A stretch of 11,363 nt of DNA from Jatrophihabitans sp. (GTDB lineage Bacteria > Actinomycetota > Actinomycetes > Mycobacteriales > Jatrophihabitantaceae). The notes below the pieces were generated by a model. The model saw nothing but the letters and a program-made list of their open reading frames with translations, did no database searches and was not told the origin of the DNA. Shown here piece by piece: positions 1 to 6,125 of the stretch. A program made the position numbers and the translations under genes. How positions within the stretch are numbered: the stretch's first letter is position 1; each line of letters opens with the position of its first letter. The DNA lies in assembly GCA_025966255.1 (NCBI GenBank), contig JAOPVG010000221.1, forward strand, positions 1-11,363, written 5' to 3'.

Positions 1-2
1 AC

Positions 3-206
3 GCCGAATCGTCGCCCTCGATCGTCACGCCGCTCAACCACTACGTCGGCTACGACGAGGCCGGCAAGATCGCCAAGCAGGAGCTGGCCGAACGCAAGAC
101 GATCCTCGAGGTCGTGGTCGAGCGCGGGCACGTGCCGGACAAGATCAGCGAGGAGAAGCTCGACGAGGTGCTCGACGTCCTCTCGATGACCAAACCCAAG
201 GATTAG
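3..206 (+). CDS. fumC: Class II fumarate hydratase, C-terminal 67 residues (5' end outside the window)
   Basis: Fumarase C interconverts fumarate and L-malate in the TCA cycle as a cytosolic tetramer. Only the last 67 codons are present, read in the frame starting at base 3 and ending at TAG 204-206. The segment [14 protein letters not shown], followed by a lysine-rich helix ([11 protein letters not shown]) and the closing [10 protein letters not shown] block, matches the conserved C-terminal domain of class II fumarases such as mycobacterial FumC. The catalytic signature loop (GSSxMPxKxN) lies upstream of the window, so activity cannot be judged. Aspartase belongs to the same superfamily, but the C-terminal wording fits fumarase better. 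The gene converges on the small membrane-protein gene at 218-535 with an 11-bp gap and no clear terminator. Confidence 0.9.
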   Translation, partial: AESSPSIVTPLNHYVGYDEAGKIAKQELAERKTILEVVVERGHVPDKISEEKLDEVLDVLSMTKPKD

Positions 207-217
207 TCCGCGCCGGC

Positions 218-535
218 CTAGCCCGTCTGCTGGGGCCGGGACCAGTCGTGGACCCGCGAACGGGTCCCGTCGCTCGCTGAGGCGCTCGACCAGCTCTGCG
301 GTTTGTCCGGCGGGTGTTGCATCGCGGCGGCGTCGCGGTACCGCGGCCGGCCCAGGCCGTCCCCGTCGCTGCGGTCGCGCTTGCGGGCGTCGTCGGCGTT
401 GCCCGCCAACACAGCCCACGCGAGCGCGAAAGCCGGCCCGATGACCCCGCAGACAACGACGATGGCCACCACGACGCGGATCACAACCGGGTCCTGGATC
501 TGCGGACGACGCTGGTTGCTTGCTAGGTGCTGCAC
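218..535 (-). CDS. Small single-pass membrane protein, function unknown
   Basis: A 105-residue protein with a short N-terminal region, one strongly hydrophobic helix at about residues 17-44 (VVIRVVVAIVVVCGVIGPAF and beyond) and a polar, Arg/Asp/Ser-rich tail of about 60 residues that looks disordered. The positive residues before the helix (RRPQ, R20) and the mixed charge after it do not settle the topology. The GTG start at 535 is chosen because GGAGG (545-541) sits exactly 5 nt upstream. An ATG at 539 is in another frame and too close to that site. I recognise no domain. It is convergent with fumC and divergent from the ESX-type operon, with 275 bp between. The clean Shine-Dalgarno and the plausible membrane helix argue that it is real. 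The overlapping frames on the + strand here (303-554, 314-526) are arginine-rich and look spurious. Confidence 0.68.
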   Translation of the reverse strand: MQHLASNQRRPQIQDPVVIRVVVAIVVVCGVIGPAFALAWAVLAGNADDARKRDRSDGDGLGRPRYRDAAAMQHPPDKPQSWSSASASDGTRSRVHDWSRPQQTG

Positions 536-540
536 ACATA

Positions 541-545
541 CCTCC
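541..545 (-). promoter_or_regulatory. Shine-Dalgarno of the small membrane-protein gene
   Basis: GGAGG on the minus strand lies 5 nt before GTG 535 and decides that start. A TAnnnT-type -10 candidate (TAGCAT, 597-592 on the minus strand) lies further upstream, but no -35 element is recognisable for it. Confidence 0.6.
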
Positions 546-732
546 GCCGACTGATTGCGCCGGGGGGCCGCGTGTCTAGTTGACCGCTCACATGCTACGC
601 GGAGATCGTCCCAGCGGGGAGGACTTCAGTCCCCAAGATGTGTGTGTTACCGCCGGTATGACCGGTCACGGGCACGCGATCGGCCGGCGCTCAGTCGGGG
701 GTGGGCCGCGGCCGAGCGGGTACCTCTCCCCC

Positions 733-762
733 TTCAGAACATTCATCCGACTTGGGTAGGTT
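733..762 (+). promoter_or_regulatory. Candidate housekeeping-type promoter of the ESX-like operon
   Basis: TTCAGA (733-738) and TAGGTT (757-762, fitting the actinobacterial TAnnnT -10 pattern) are separated by 18 bp. Transcription would begin near 769, giving a leader of about 40 nt before ATG 811. The -35 matches TTGACA at only four of six positions, so this is a prediction. The remainder of 536-732 holds an 8-9 bp GC-rich imperfect repeat around 617-634 (GGACTTCAGTCC core) and a CCGGT-ATG-ACCGG repeat (653-665), with no coding sequence I can support. Confidence 0.35.
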
Positions 763-767
763 TGGGC

Positions 768-782
768 CTCGGCTTGGCCGAG
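768..782 (+). other. Small perfect hairpin in the putative leader of the ESX-like operon
   Basis: CTCGGC-TTG-GCCGAG forms a 6-bp stem with a 3-nt loop, starting about where the predicted transcript begins. The ribosome site GAAGG (796-800) follows 13 nt later, 10 nt before ATG 811. It could protect the 5' end of the mRNA or be chance in GC-rich DNA. Confidence 0.3.
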
Positions 783-810
783 TCTGACACCGAACGAAGG
801 GCGCCGACTG

Positions 811-1860
811 ATGGGCAACTTCACCGTCGATCCGAACGAATTGCGAAGCCACGCCAAGACGCTGTCTGACACCGTCGCTCCGGCCTACGCCGAGGCGCGG
901 TCCGCGGTCGTCCAGGACTCGCAGATCTCCGCCCCCGGATTCGGCATCGCGTTGTCGCCGCTCGAGGCGCTCTACCACCAGCGCATCGACTTCATCTCGA
1001 AGGACCTGCAGGGCGCCCACGACGTGATCGCCGCCATCGCCAACCGGCTGAACGACACGGCGACGGAGTACGAGAAAGGGGAGAATCTCAATGTCCAGGG
1101 ATTCGACGGAACGCCTCAGCACCAGGAGAGCTACGGCTCGGCCTACGGTCAGTCCGGGCTGGGCGGGAAGCTCGCCGGCGCGACCGCAGTAGGCGCAGCG
1201 GCGATGGTCACCGAGGTCTTCGTGTACGCGACAGTCGGGCTCATGACGACCGCCAGTGCCCTGTGCCCAGCGTTCATCCCTTCCACGATCGCCGCGGCGT
1301 TGTTCATCTCCAACCCGTTCAGCATCAGTGCCTCGGCATCGTCGTTGACCCTCGAGGCCAAGCACATCAAGGGCTCGCTCAACACCACCTTCAACACCAC
1401 CTGCGTCGCGACCGTCGGCAAGTGGACCGGTGAGGGACGCGACGCTTTCCAGGCGCTGGCGAACAAGATCAAGGCGCACCTCGACGACATCGCGGACTAC
1501 ATCGACACGATCGGCAGCGTCATGCAGGATCTGGTCGCGGCGCTGGCCGGCCTGTGGCTGGGCCTGATGGCGCTCGTCGCGCCGTTCCTGGTGTGGCTGA
1601 TCGCGATGAAGTGCGCGGAGGTGTTCCCGCTCGACATCCCGGTCATCGAAGGGATCATCAACGCAACCGGCGCTGCGATGGACGCCGGGGTGCTCTCGAC
1701 GATCAGCGGCCTCATCGCAGCCGGTGGACTGGTCATCAGCCTGATCATGGGTCTGGCGAAGGACCTGCTCTCCCTCGGCGCGCTGCCGGACGCCGGCGCG
1801 GCCGGCGTGCCGGACATGACCGAGTTCCACATCGATCAGAACTACAAGACTCCCCTGTAG
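811..1860 (+). CDS. ESX/type VII secretion-type substrate with two helical-hairpin domains and hydrophobic segments
   Basis: A 349-residue protein. Residues 1-91 resemble the EspC/WXG100-like fold: an opening FTVDPNELRSHAKTL helix, a short turn near APGFG (41-45), a second helix and a closing Y87-x3-E91. This matches the YxxxD/E general secretion signal of ESX substrates. Residues 123-170 are hydrophobic. A second hairpin begins at W205-T-G207 (a WxG turn) and runs to about 240. It is followed by hydrophobic stretches at about 240-268 and 293-316, and a polar tail ending EFHIDQNYKTPL. The ATG at 811 has GAAGG 10 nt upstream, and a later start would cut the N-terminal helix. The next gene, 13 bp downstream, encodes a YbaB-like protein, as espL does in mycobacterial ESX-1 loci. 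I infer export by a type VII system encoded elsewhere. The hydrophobic C-terminal half could be a membrane-acting domain. No catalytic motif is visible, so a toxin role is not shown. Confidence 0.75.
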   Translation: MGNFTVDPNELRSHAKTLSDTVAPAYAEARSAVVQDSQISAPGFGIALSPLEALYHQRIDFISKDLQGAHDVIAAIANRLNDTATEYEKGENLNVQGFDGTPQHQESYGSAYGQSGLGGKLAGATAVGAAAMVTEVFVYATVGLMTTASALCPAFIPSTIAAALFISNPFSISASASSLTLEAKHIKGSLNTTFNTTCVATVGKWTGEGRDAFQALANKIKAHLDDIADYIDTIGSVMQDLVAALAGLWLGLMALVAPFLVWLIAMKCAEVFPLDIPVIEGIINATGAAMDAGVLSTISGLIAAGGLVISLIMGLAKDLLSLGALPDAGAAGVPDMTEFHIDQNYKTPL

Positions 1861-1873
1861 CGGAAGGCAGAGC

Positions 1874-2281
1874 ATGACCGAGTTCGACCTTCAAAAGACG
1901 ATCGCAGACGTCACCGCGCACAGCGAGCAGCTGGCCAAACGGATGCGGGAGATCCACGGTGAGGGCAGCGACGACAACGCGTTGGTGACGGTGACGTGCT
2001 CCCCCGGCGGGAAGCTCGTCGACATCGCTTTCGATCCGAAGTCGCGGCGGATGGACACCGCCGACCTTCGTGATGCGGTCGTCACCGCTGCGCAGCGAGC
2101 GGCCGACGATGCGCAGGCCAAGACGACGGAGGCGATGTCGGAGATGACCAGTGGCGCCGGCATCCTCGGTGGCGACATGGTGCGGGAGATGCAGCAGAAG
2201 ATGGACGACGTGAACACGATGATCCGCGAGCAGCAGGAAAAGCTGCGCGCCAAGTACGCCGAGGCCACGACGCGCAAATGA
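1874..2281 (+). CDS. YbaB/EbfC-family protein, EspL-like partner of an ESX substrate
   Basis: A 135-residue protein. N-terminal helix (about 3-30), then the YbaB/EbfC core beta strands VTVTCSPGGKLVDIAFDP (38-55), then helix DLRDAVVTAAQRAADDAQAK (64-83) and a C-terminal amphipathic helix (about 100-130) probably forming a coiled coil. Classical YbaB proteins are dimeric, nucleoid-associated DNA-binding proteins. Diverged paralogues such as mycobacterial EspL sit in ESX loci and support stability or export of secreted Esp proteins. The position between a secretion-type protein and a membrane protein favours the EspL-like role (inference). The canonical ybaB of this organism should lie in the dnaX-recR region, not here. 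GGAAGG at 1862-1867 stands 6 nt before ATG 1874, and the gap to the previous gene is 13 bp. Confidence 0.8.
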   Translation: MTEFDLQKTIADVTAHSEQLAKRMREIHGEGSDDNALVTVTCSPGGKLVDIAFDPKSRRMDTADLRDAVVTAAQRAADDAQAKTTEAMSEMTSGAGILGGDMVREMQQKMDDVNTMIREQQEKLRAKYAEATTRK

Positions 2282-2946
2282 ACCCGTCCCCAGCGGCAGG
2301 CGTGGAGCTGCTGCGCTGCGAACGCGGCATCTGGCGGGCCGGCGCCCGCGTGGTCGGGCCGCGCCGGGCGAGGACCTTCTCGAGCCCGCCCAAGCGCCGG
2401 GCGAGCGGCGGTGCCGCGGCGTGGTGGACGGTGTTGTACCTGGTCGTCCTCATCAACCTGATCGCGCTCGCGATTGCGTTCGGTACCGCGTTCTGGCTGG
2501 TCGCCCTTGCTGCGCTCGTCCTCGGTGTTGTGATCTTCTACGGCTACGTCGCGGGCACGGCCTGGTGGATCATGGGCGCCGGGCAACCGATGCTCGCCGT
2601 GCGGGGTGGCGTGGTTCACGGCCGCATCCGCCCCGTCGCCAAGGACGATCAGGTCGACGCGGCCGCGGCTGACTGGTGGGATTTCATCGTGCCCGCAGCT
2701 GATGTGACGGCGGTGCGCCTGACCGGGACCGGTCGCCGCGCCACCCTTGCCCTCGACCTACCGCCCGAGGAGTCCGAGCGGTTGCGCAACGGAGAGCGAA
2801 CCCAGTGGTACGCCACGCGTTGGGTCGCCCGGACGGGCACGCCCGCGGTCTGGTCGGTGGGTTACCTGCTGCGATCGAAGAACAGCGCCGAACGTTTGCA
2901 CGCGGTCGTGGCCGAGCTGGAAGTGGCGCGCGCCGCCCAAGCCTGA
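2278..2946 (+). CDS. Two-helix membrane protein of the ESX-like cassette, function unknown
   Basis: A 222-residue protein whose ATG overlaps the stop of the YbaB-like gene (ATGA, 4 bp), so the two are probably translationally coupled. Residues 1-48 are basic and probably cytosolic (RRARTFSSPPKRR). Two adjacent hydrophobic helices follow at about 50-69 and 72-96, forming a membrane hairpin. Residues 97-222 form a soluble domain with several Trp residues (W133, W134, W178, W182, W192) and alternating strand-like segments, ending in a helix (about 203-220). I do not recognise a family. The layout of hairpin anchor plus cytosolic beta-rich domain resembles small PH-like membrane proteins, but I cannot confirm that. 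By position it could be an immunity protein, a docking factor or an accessory factor for the secreted protein. Confidence 0.75.
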   Translation: MNPSPAAGVELLRCERGIWRAGARVVGPRRARTFSSPPKRRASGGAAAWWTVLYLVVLINLIALAIAFGTAFWLVALAALVLGVVIFYGYVAGTAWWIMGAGQPMLAVRGGVVHGRIRPVAKDDQVDAAAADWWDFIVPAADVTAVRLTGTGRRATLALDLPPEESERLRNGERTQWYATRWVARTGTPAVWSVGYLLRSKNSAERLHAVVAELEVARAAQA

Positions 2947-2956
2947 ACTGGCCTGG

Positions 2957-2980
2957 CGACGGCTGGTGCGTCAGCCGACG
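2957..2980. terminator. Hairpin at the convergent end of two operons, possible bidirectional terminator
   Basis: CGGCTG (2960-2965) pairs with CAGCCG (2972-2977) around a 6-nt loop. Two more base pairs (CG/CG) lie beyond an A-A mismatch. It sits between the stop of the membrane-protein gene (+) and the last codons of bsaP (-), where both operons must end. There is no U-tract on either side, which is common for actinobacterial hairpin terminators but lowers certainty. Confidence 0.4.
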
Positions 2981-3147
2981 AGTTCGCCGTGCTCGACACA
3001 GTGAGCCGTCCAGCCCGTCGGCGTCACCTGCACCACCATGCGGCGCCGGCACTGCGCGCAATAGCGCGGCGGCTCGAGGTCGCGCGCGCGATCACAGGCG
3101 GCGTGATCGCCGTCGTCTGTGGGCCGGCCGCATCGATCGCAGTACAT
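2971..3147 (-). CDS. bsaP: Biotin synthase auxiliary protein BsaP, small cysteine-rich protein
   Basis: A 58-residue protein beginning [12 protein letters not shown]. It carries C3-x2-C6, then C18, C30-x2-C33 and C50-x2-H53, arranged like metal-binding knuckles (zinc or an Fe-S cluster). Its start overlaps the stop of bioB by one base (TGATG), so its synthesis is tied to that of BioB. A small Cys-rich gene directly after bioB is typical of actinobacteria (Rv1590 in M. tuberculosis). That family is known as BsaP and is reported to be needed for BioB activity. It probably helps BioB's iron-sulfur chemistry. The exact mechanism is not evident from the sequence. The reading frame stays open upstream inside bioB, but the cysteine-rich part begins exactly at this ATG, so I reject a longer protein. 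Confidence 0.85.
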   Translation of the reverse strand: MYCDRCGRPTDDGDHAACDRARDLEPPRYCAQCRRRMVVQVTPTGWTAHCVEHGELVG

Positions 3148-4139
3148 CAGAGGTTCTTGGCCAGGGCCTTGATCGGCATCTTGAGGTCGGCGAGCATCGC
3201 GAGGTCCTGGTCGGCCGGACGGCCGAGCGTGGTGAGGTAGTTGCCGACGATCACGGCATTGACGCCGCCTCGCACGCCCCGCTCGGCGAGGTCGCCCAGC
3301 GTGATCTCCCGGCCGCCGGCGAAGCGCAGAATCGTGCGGGGCATGACGAGCCGGAACGCCGCCACGGCGCGCAGCGCGTCGGTGGCGGACATCGGCTCCT
3401 GATCGCCGAATGGGGTGCCGGGGCGGGGATTGAGGAAGTTGAGCGGCACCTCGTCGGGCGCGAGTTCGGCGAGTTGGGCGGCGAATTCGGCCCGCTGCTC
3501 GAGCGTCTCGCCCATGCCGAGAATGCCGCCGCAGCACAGTTCCATGCCGGCCTTGCGGACCATCTCGCAGGTGTCGACCCGCTCGTCGAACGAGTGTGTG
3601 GTGACCACGCCGGGGAAGTACGAGCGCGCCGTCTCCAGGTTGTGGTTGTACCGGTGCACGCCGATTGCGGCGAGCTCGTCGACCTGGTCCTGCGTCAGCA
3701 TGCCGAGCGAGCAGGCGACATTGATTTCGACGACGGCCTGGATGGCCGCGACGCCCTCGCGCACCTGCTTCATCAGGCGCTCGTCGGGACCGCGCACGGC
3801 GGCGACGATGCAGAACTCGGTGGCTCCGGTCTCGGCCGTCTGCTGGGCGGCCTTGACCAGCGACGGGATGTCCAGCCACGCGGAACGGACGGGCGAGTCG
3901 AACACACCGGATTGGGAGCATAAGTGGCAGTCCTCGGGGCAGCCGCCGGTCTTCAGCGAGACGATGCCCTCGACCTCGACCTCGTCGCCGCACCATCTGG
4001 TGCGGACGGCGTGGGCCAGGTCGAGCAGCTCGTCCACCCGCTCGTCGGGCAGCCGCAGGCACGCCAGTGCCTGCTCCTCGCCGAGACCGATGCCCTGCTC
4101 GAGGACCTGCGTGCGGGCGGTGGCGAGGACGTCGGGCAC
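3147..4139 (-). CDS. bioB: Biotin synthase (radical SAM), last step of biotin synthesis
   Basis: A 330-residue enzyme that inserts sulfur into dethiobiotin to give biotin, using SAM and Fe-S clusters in the cytosol. The radical SAM motif C67-PED-C71-HL-C74 (CxxxCxxC) is intact. Likely ligands of the auxiliary cluster are C110 (EFC), C143 (NVACSLG), C202 ([11 protein letters not shown]) and an Arg near 272 (LRFAGGRE). The YNHNLET (165-171) and [10 protein letters not shown] (234-243) blocks are hallmark BioB segments. GTG 4139 is preferred over an in-frame ATG at 4208. The longer form would run back into bioD and adds an unconserved, Arg/Pro-rich stretch. AGGAG lies 4 nt before the GTG, and the short form begins where the family begins. 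The gene follows bioD after 7 nt and is coupled to bsaP. Length is normal for the family. Confidence 0.97.
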   Translation of the reverse strand: MPDVLATARTQVLEQGIGLGEEQALACLRLPDERVDELLDLAHAVRTRWCGDEVEVEGIVSLKTGGCPEDCHLCSQSGVFDSPVRSAWLDIPSLVKAAQQTAETGATEFCIVAAVRGPDERLMKQVREGVAAIQAVVEINVACSLGMLTQDQVDELAAIGVHRYNHNLETARSYFPGVVTTHSFDERVDTCEMVRKAGMELCCGGILGMGETLEQRAEFAAQLAELAPDEVPLNFLNPRPGTPFGDQEPMSATDALRAVAAFRLVMPRTILRFAGGREITLGDLAERGVRGGVNAVIVGNYLTTLGRPADQDLAMLADLKMPIKALAKNL

Positions 4140-4143
4140 GTTG

Positions 4144-4149
4144 CTCCTA
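4144..4149 (-). promoter_or_regulatory. bioB Shine-Dalgarno merged with the bioD stop codon
   Basis: On the minus strand TAGGAG combines the bioD stop (TAG) with the ribosome site AGGAG, 4 nt before GTG 4139. This decides the bioB start and suggests that ribosomes ending bioD reinitiate on bioB. Confidence 0.7.
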
Positions 4150-4884
4150 GGGTCGTACGGCGGCCTGGAAGGCCGGCCAGTCGAACGTTCCGCCCCAGCG
4201 CGGCGCAAGGGCAGCGCGGGCCTGCTTCCGGAAGTCTCTCACCGTCGCCATTCCGGCCGGCAGGACGCCTGCGAGCGCGCCGTCCGGTGCCATCGCGGCG
4301 AGGTCGCTGACATTGCAGCGAGTGGCGAGGTCGGGGCGGGTCGGCCAGCTGCCGATCACGATGCCTCGGAGCTCGATGCGGTCCTCGGCGAGCCGCTCGA
4401 CCGTCAGCGCGGTGTGGTTGATCGTGCCGAGACCCGCTGCGACGACGACCACCACGCCGGCGCGCAGCGAGCTGGCGAGATCGACCAAGGTCCAGCGATC
4501 CGATGACGTGAACGGCACCAGCAGGCCGCCGGCGCCCTCGATGACGACGAGGTCATGCCGGCTTTCGAGATCGAGGACACGCATGACGGCGTCGCCCTGT
4601 TCGAGCTCGGGCCGGCCGCTGACCTGTGCGGCGTGGTGGGGCGAGAGCGGGTCGGGGTAGCGGGCGAATTCGTGCACCTCAGTGATGCCGGACAGCCGGG
4701 TCACTTCGGCGAGATCGCCGGGCGCGCCGGGTCGGACGCCCGTCTGCGCGAGCTTGACGACGGCGACGCTGCCCGGTGTTCGGGCTTGGGCTTGGGCTTG
4801 GGCTTGGGCGCAGGCGGCCAGGGCGGCGGTGGTGACGGTCTTGCCGACGTCCGTGCCCGTGCCCGTGACGATCAGGACGCTCAT
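4147..4884 (-). CDS. bioD: ATP-dependent dethiobiotin synthetase
   Basis: A 245-residue cytosolic enzyme that closes the ureido ring: DAPA + CO2 + ATP to dethiobiotin. The P-loop GTGTDVGKT is at residues 8-16. The substrate-binding lysine lies in VVKLAQTG (42-49), where most BioD proteins read KP(V/I)QTG. The [10 protein letters not shown] block is at 116-125, and [13 protein letters not shown] (153-165) and GIVIGSW (174-180) also fit the family. Oddly, residues 26-34 read AQAQAQAQA, encoded by a tandem hexanucleotide repeat at the end of the first helix. ATG 4884 is the only start that gives the P-loop its usual place. Its ribosome site is weak, and it begins 37 bp after bioF, so coupling to bioF is likely. 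A frame open further upstream (to 5253) is antisense-like noise within bioF. Confidence 0.95.
   Translation of the reverse strand: MSVLIVTGTGTDVGKTVTTAALAACAQAQAQAQARTPGSVAVVKLAQTGVRPGAPGDLAEVTRLSGITEVHEFARYPDPLSPHHAAQVSGRPELEQGDAVMRVLDLESRHDLVVIEGAGGLLVPFTSSDRWTLVDLASSLRAGVVVVVAAGLGTINHTALTVERLAEDRIELRGIVIGSWPTRPDLATRCNVSDLAAMAPDGALAGVLPAGMATVRDFRKQARAALAPRWGGTFDWPAFQAAVRP
4782..4809. repeat. Tandem hexanucleotide repeat inside bioD
   Basis: Four perfect copies of GGGCTT (+ strand; AAGCCC on the coding strand) at 4782-4805 plus a partial GGGC. They encode alternating Ala-Gln in BioD. Because the unit is six bases, gain or loss of copies keeps the reading frame. Confidence 0.9.
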
Positions 4885-4921
4885 CGGCGGGTCGCGCCCG
4901 CCGCCGGAGCCCGGAACCGGG

Positions 4922-6058
4922 TCACCCGAGCACCTGCTCGAGCACCTCCGACGCGCGGCCCAGATCGCTCGCGCTGAGGTCGGCGCGGGCGGTGAGACGC
5001 AGGCAGGATCGCCCGGGCGGCACGGACGGCGGCCGGAAGCACCCCACCCGCACCCCGGCCGCCAAGCACGCCGCCGCAGCGGCCACCGCGCGGCGCGGAT
5101 CGCCCAGGAACGCCGGCACGACCGCAGCGTCGGGCACCACCGTCTCCACGCCCAGCGCCCGCACCACCTCGGCCAGTCGCGCGGCATTGCCCCGCACCGC
5201 CGCAACACGTGCGGGCTCAGCCGCGAGCAACTGCAGCGCGGCCAGCGCCGCACCGGCCGACGGCGGCGCCAGGCCGGTGTCGAAGATGAACGGACGAGCC
5301 GTGTTCACCAGCAGGTCGATCACCTCCGCCGCGGCGAGCACCGCCCCACCCTGCGCGCCAAGGGACTTCGACAGCGTGACGGTGCGCACGACATCGGGCT
5401 CGCCGGCGAGCCCGGCGGCCTCCACAGCACCCTGCCCGGCCGGCCCCACCACGCCCAGGGAGTGCGCCTCGTCCACGACCAGAAGAGCCCCGTGCCGCCG
5501 GGCGAGCGCGTGCATCGCGGCAAGCGGCGCGAGGTCGCCGTCCACGGAGAAGATCGCGTCGGTGACCACCAGTCGGTCGGGTAGATCGGCGGCGGCCAGC
5601 GCGGCGTCGACCTTGTCCAGATCGCGGTGCGGCACCACGGTCACGGCTGAGTTCGACAGTCGGCATCCGTCGATCAGGGACGCATGGTTGCCCGCATCCG
5701 AGACGATTGCGACCTCCGGGCCGCCGAGCGCGGTCAGGGCGCCGAGGTTCGCGAGATAGCCGGACGAGAACACGAGCGCCGCCGGCGCCGCGCAGAACGC
5801 CGCCAACTCCCCCTCGAGCCGCGCGTGCAACTCCGTCGTTCCGGTGACGAGCCGCGAGCCCGTCGAGCCAACGCCCCACTCGGCTGCCGCAGCCGCCGCG
5901 GCCGCCACCACCCGCGGGTCGTGGGCGAGCCCGAGATAATCGTTGCCAGCAAGATCGAGCACATCCTCGCCCGACGCCCGCGGACGCAATACCCGCCGCA
6001 GCCCGGCGGCCTCGCGAGCGGCCAGCGCCGCCCGCACCCGGTCCAGGGGCGAGCTCAC
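4922..6058 (-). CDS. bioF: 8-amino-7-oxononanoate synthase (KAPA synthase), PLP-dependent
   Basis: A 378-residue enzyme that condenses pimeloyl-ACP (or -CoA) with L-alanine to give KAPA, the first ring-assembly step. It belongs to the alpha-oxoamine synthase family. Visible marks are LAGNDYLGLAHDP (36-48), GSTGSRLVTGTTELH (64-78), FSSGYLANLGAL (97-108), the PLP-contacting VVDEAHSLGVVG (194-205), and TLSKSLGAQGG (228-238) with the Schiff-base lysine K231. RPFIFDTGLAP (255-265) and GCFRPPSVPPG (339-349) also match mycobacterial BioF. GTG 6058 aligns with the family N-terminus (SPLDRVRAAL) and has GAGG upstream. ATG 6100 would add 14 residues (TERAQRG) that come from a repeated DNA element, so it is second choice. 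A run of eight alanines follows VV at 52-59. The gap to bioA is 67 bp. Confidence 0.95.
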   Translation of the reverse strand: MSSPLDRVRAALAAREAAGLRRVLRPRASGEDVLDLAGNDYLGLAHDPRVVAAAAAAAAEWGVGSTGSRLVTGTTELHARLEGELAAFCAAPAALVFSSGYLANLGALTALGGPEVAIVSDAGNHASLIDGCRLSNSAVTVVPHRDLDKVDAALAAADLPDRLVVTDAIFSVDGDLAPLAAMHALARRHGALLVVDEAHSLGVVGPAGQGAVEAAGLAGEPDVVRTVTLSKSLGAQGGAVLAAAEVIDLLVNTARPFIFDTGLAPPSAGAALAALQLLAAEPARVAAVRGNAARLAEVVRALGVETVVPDAAVVPAFLGDPRRAVAAAAACLAAGVRVGCFRPPSVPPGRSCLRLTARADLSASDLGRASEVLEQVLG

Positions 6059-6067
6059 GCCCGAGCC

Positions 6068-6124
6068 TCGCTGCGCTCGTTCGGTCGGCGAATCCCCCAT
6101 GCCATTGTTCGCTCGCTGCGCTCG
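6068..6124. repeat. Paired 12-bp repeats at the bioA-bioF junction
   Basis: TCGCTGCGCTCG occurs at 6068-6079 and again at 6113-6124, 45 bp apart in the same orientation. The second copy is flanked by further CGCTCG units. On the coding strand they read GAGCGCAGCGA, a kind of short repeat I associate with operon junctions in actinobacterial genomes. The segment spans the bioA stop region and the bioF translation start. Confidence 0.75.
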
Positions 6125-6125
6125 C

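Noticed and set aside
580..608. TTGACC as a -35 box for the ESX-like operon
   Set aside because: No TAnnnT element lies 16-19 bp downstream (603-608 reads AGATCG), and it would leave a leader of about 200 nt. The pair at 733-762 fits better.
653..665. CCGGT-ATG-ACCGG inverted repeat as an operator
   Set aside because: Only 5 bp per arm and GC-rich, so it is expected by chance in such DNA. No second copy was seen.
691..1875. Long open frame on the minus strand (394 codons)
   Set aside because: It lies wholly over the ESX-type gene in a GC-rich antisense frame and its product is rich in Arg/Asp/Glu/Gly with no domain. The + strand gene has motifs and a ribosome site.
2805..3923. Open frame on the plus strand (372 codons) crossing the convergent junction
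   Set aside because: It overlaps the membrane-protein gene in another frame and runs antisense through bsaP and bioB. No family features are visible.
4140..4208. N-terminal extension of BioB to ATG 4208
   Set aside because: It would overlap bioD and add 23 Arg/Pro-rich residues. GTG 4139 has AGGAG at 4 nt and matches the family start.
4885..4921. CCCGG-TT-CCGGG in the bioF-bioD gap as a terminator
   Set aside because: The loop is too small, there is no U-tract, and it lies between two genes that must be transcribed together.
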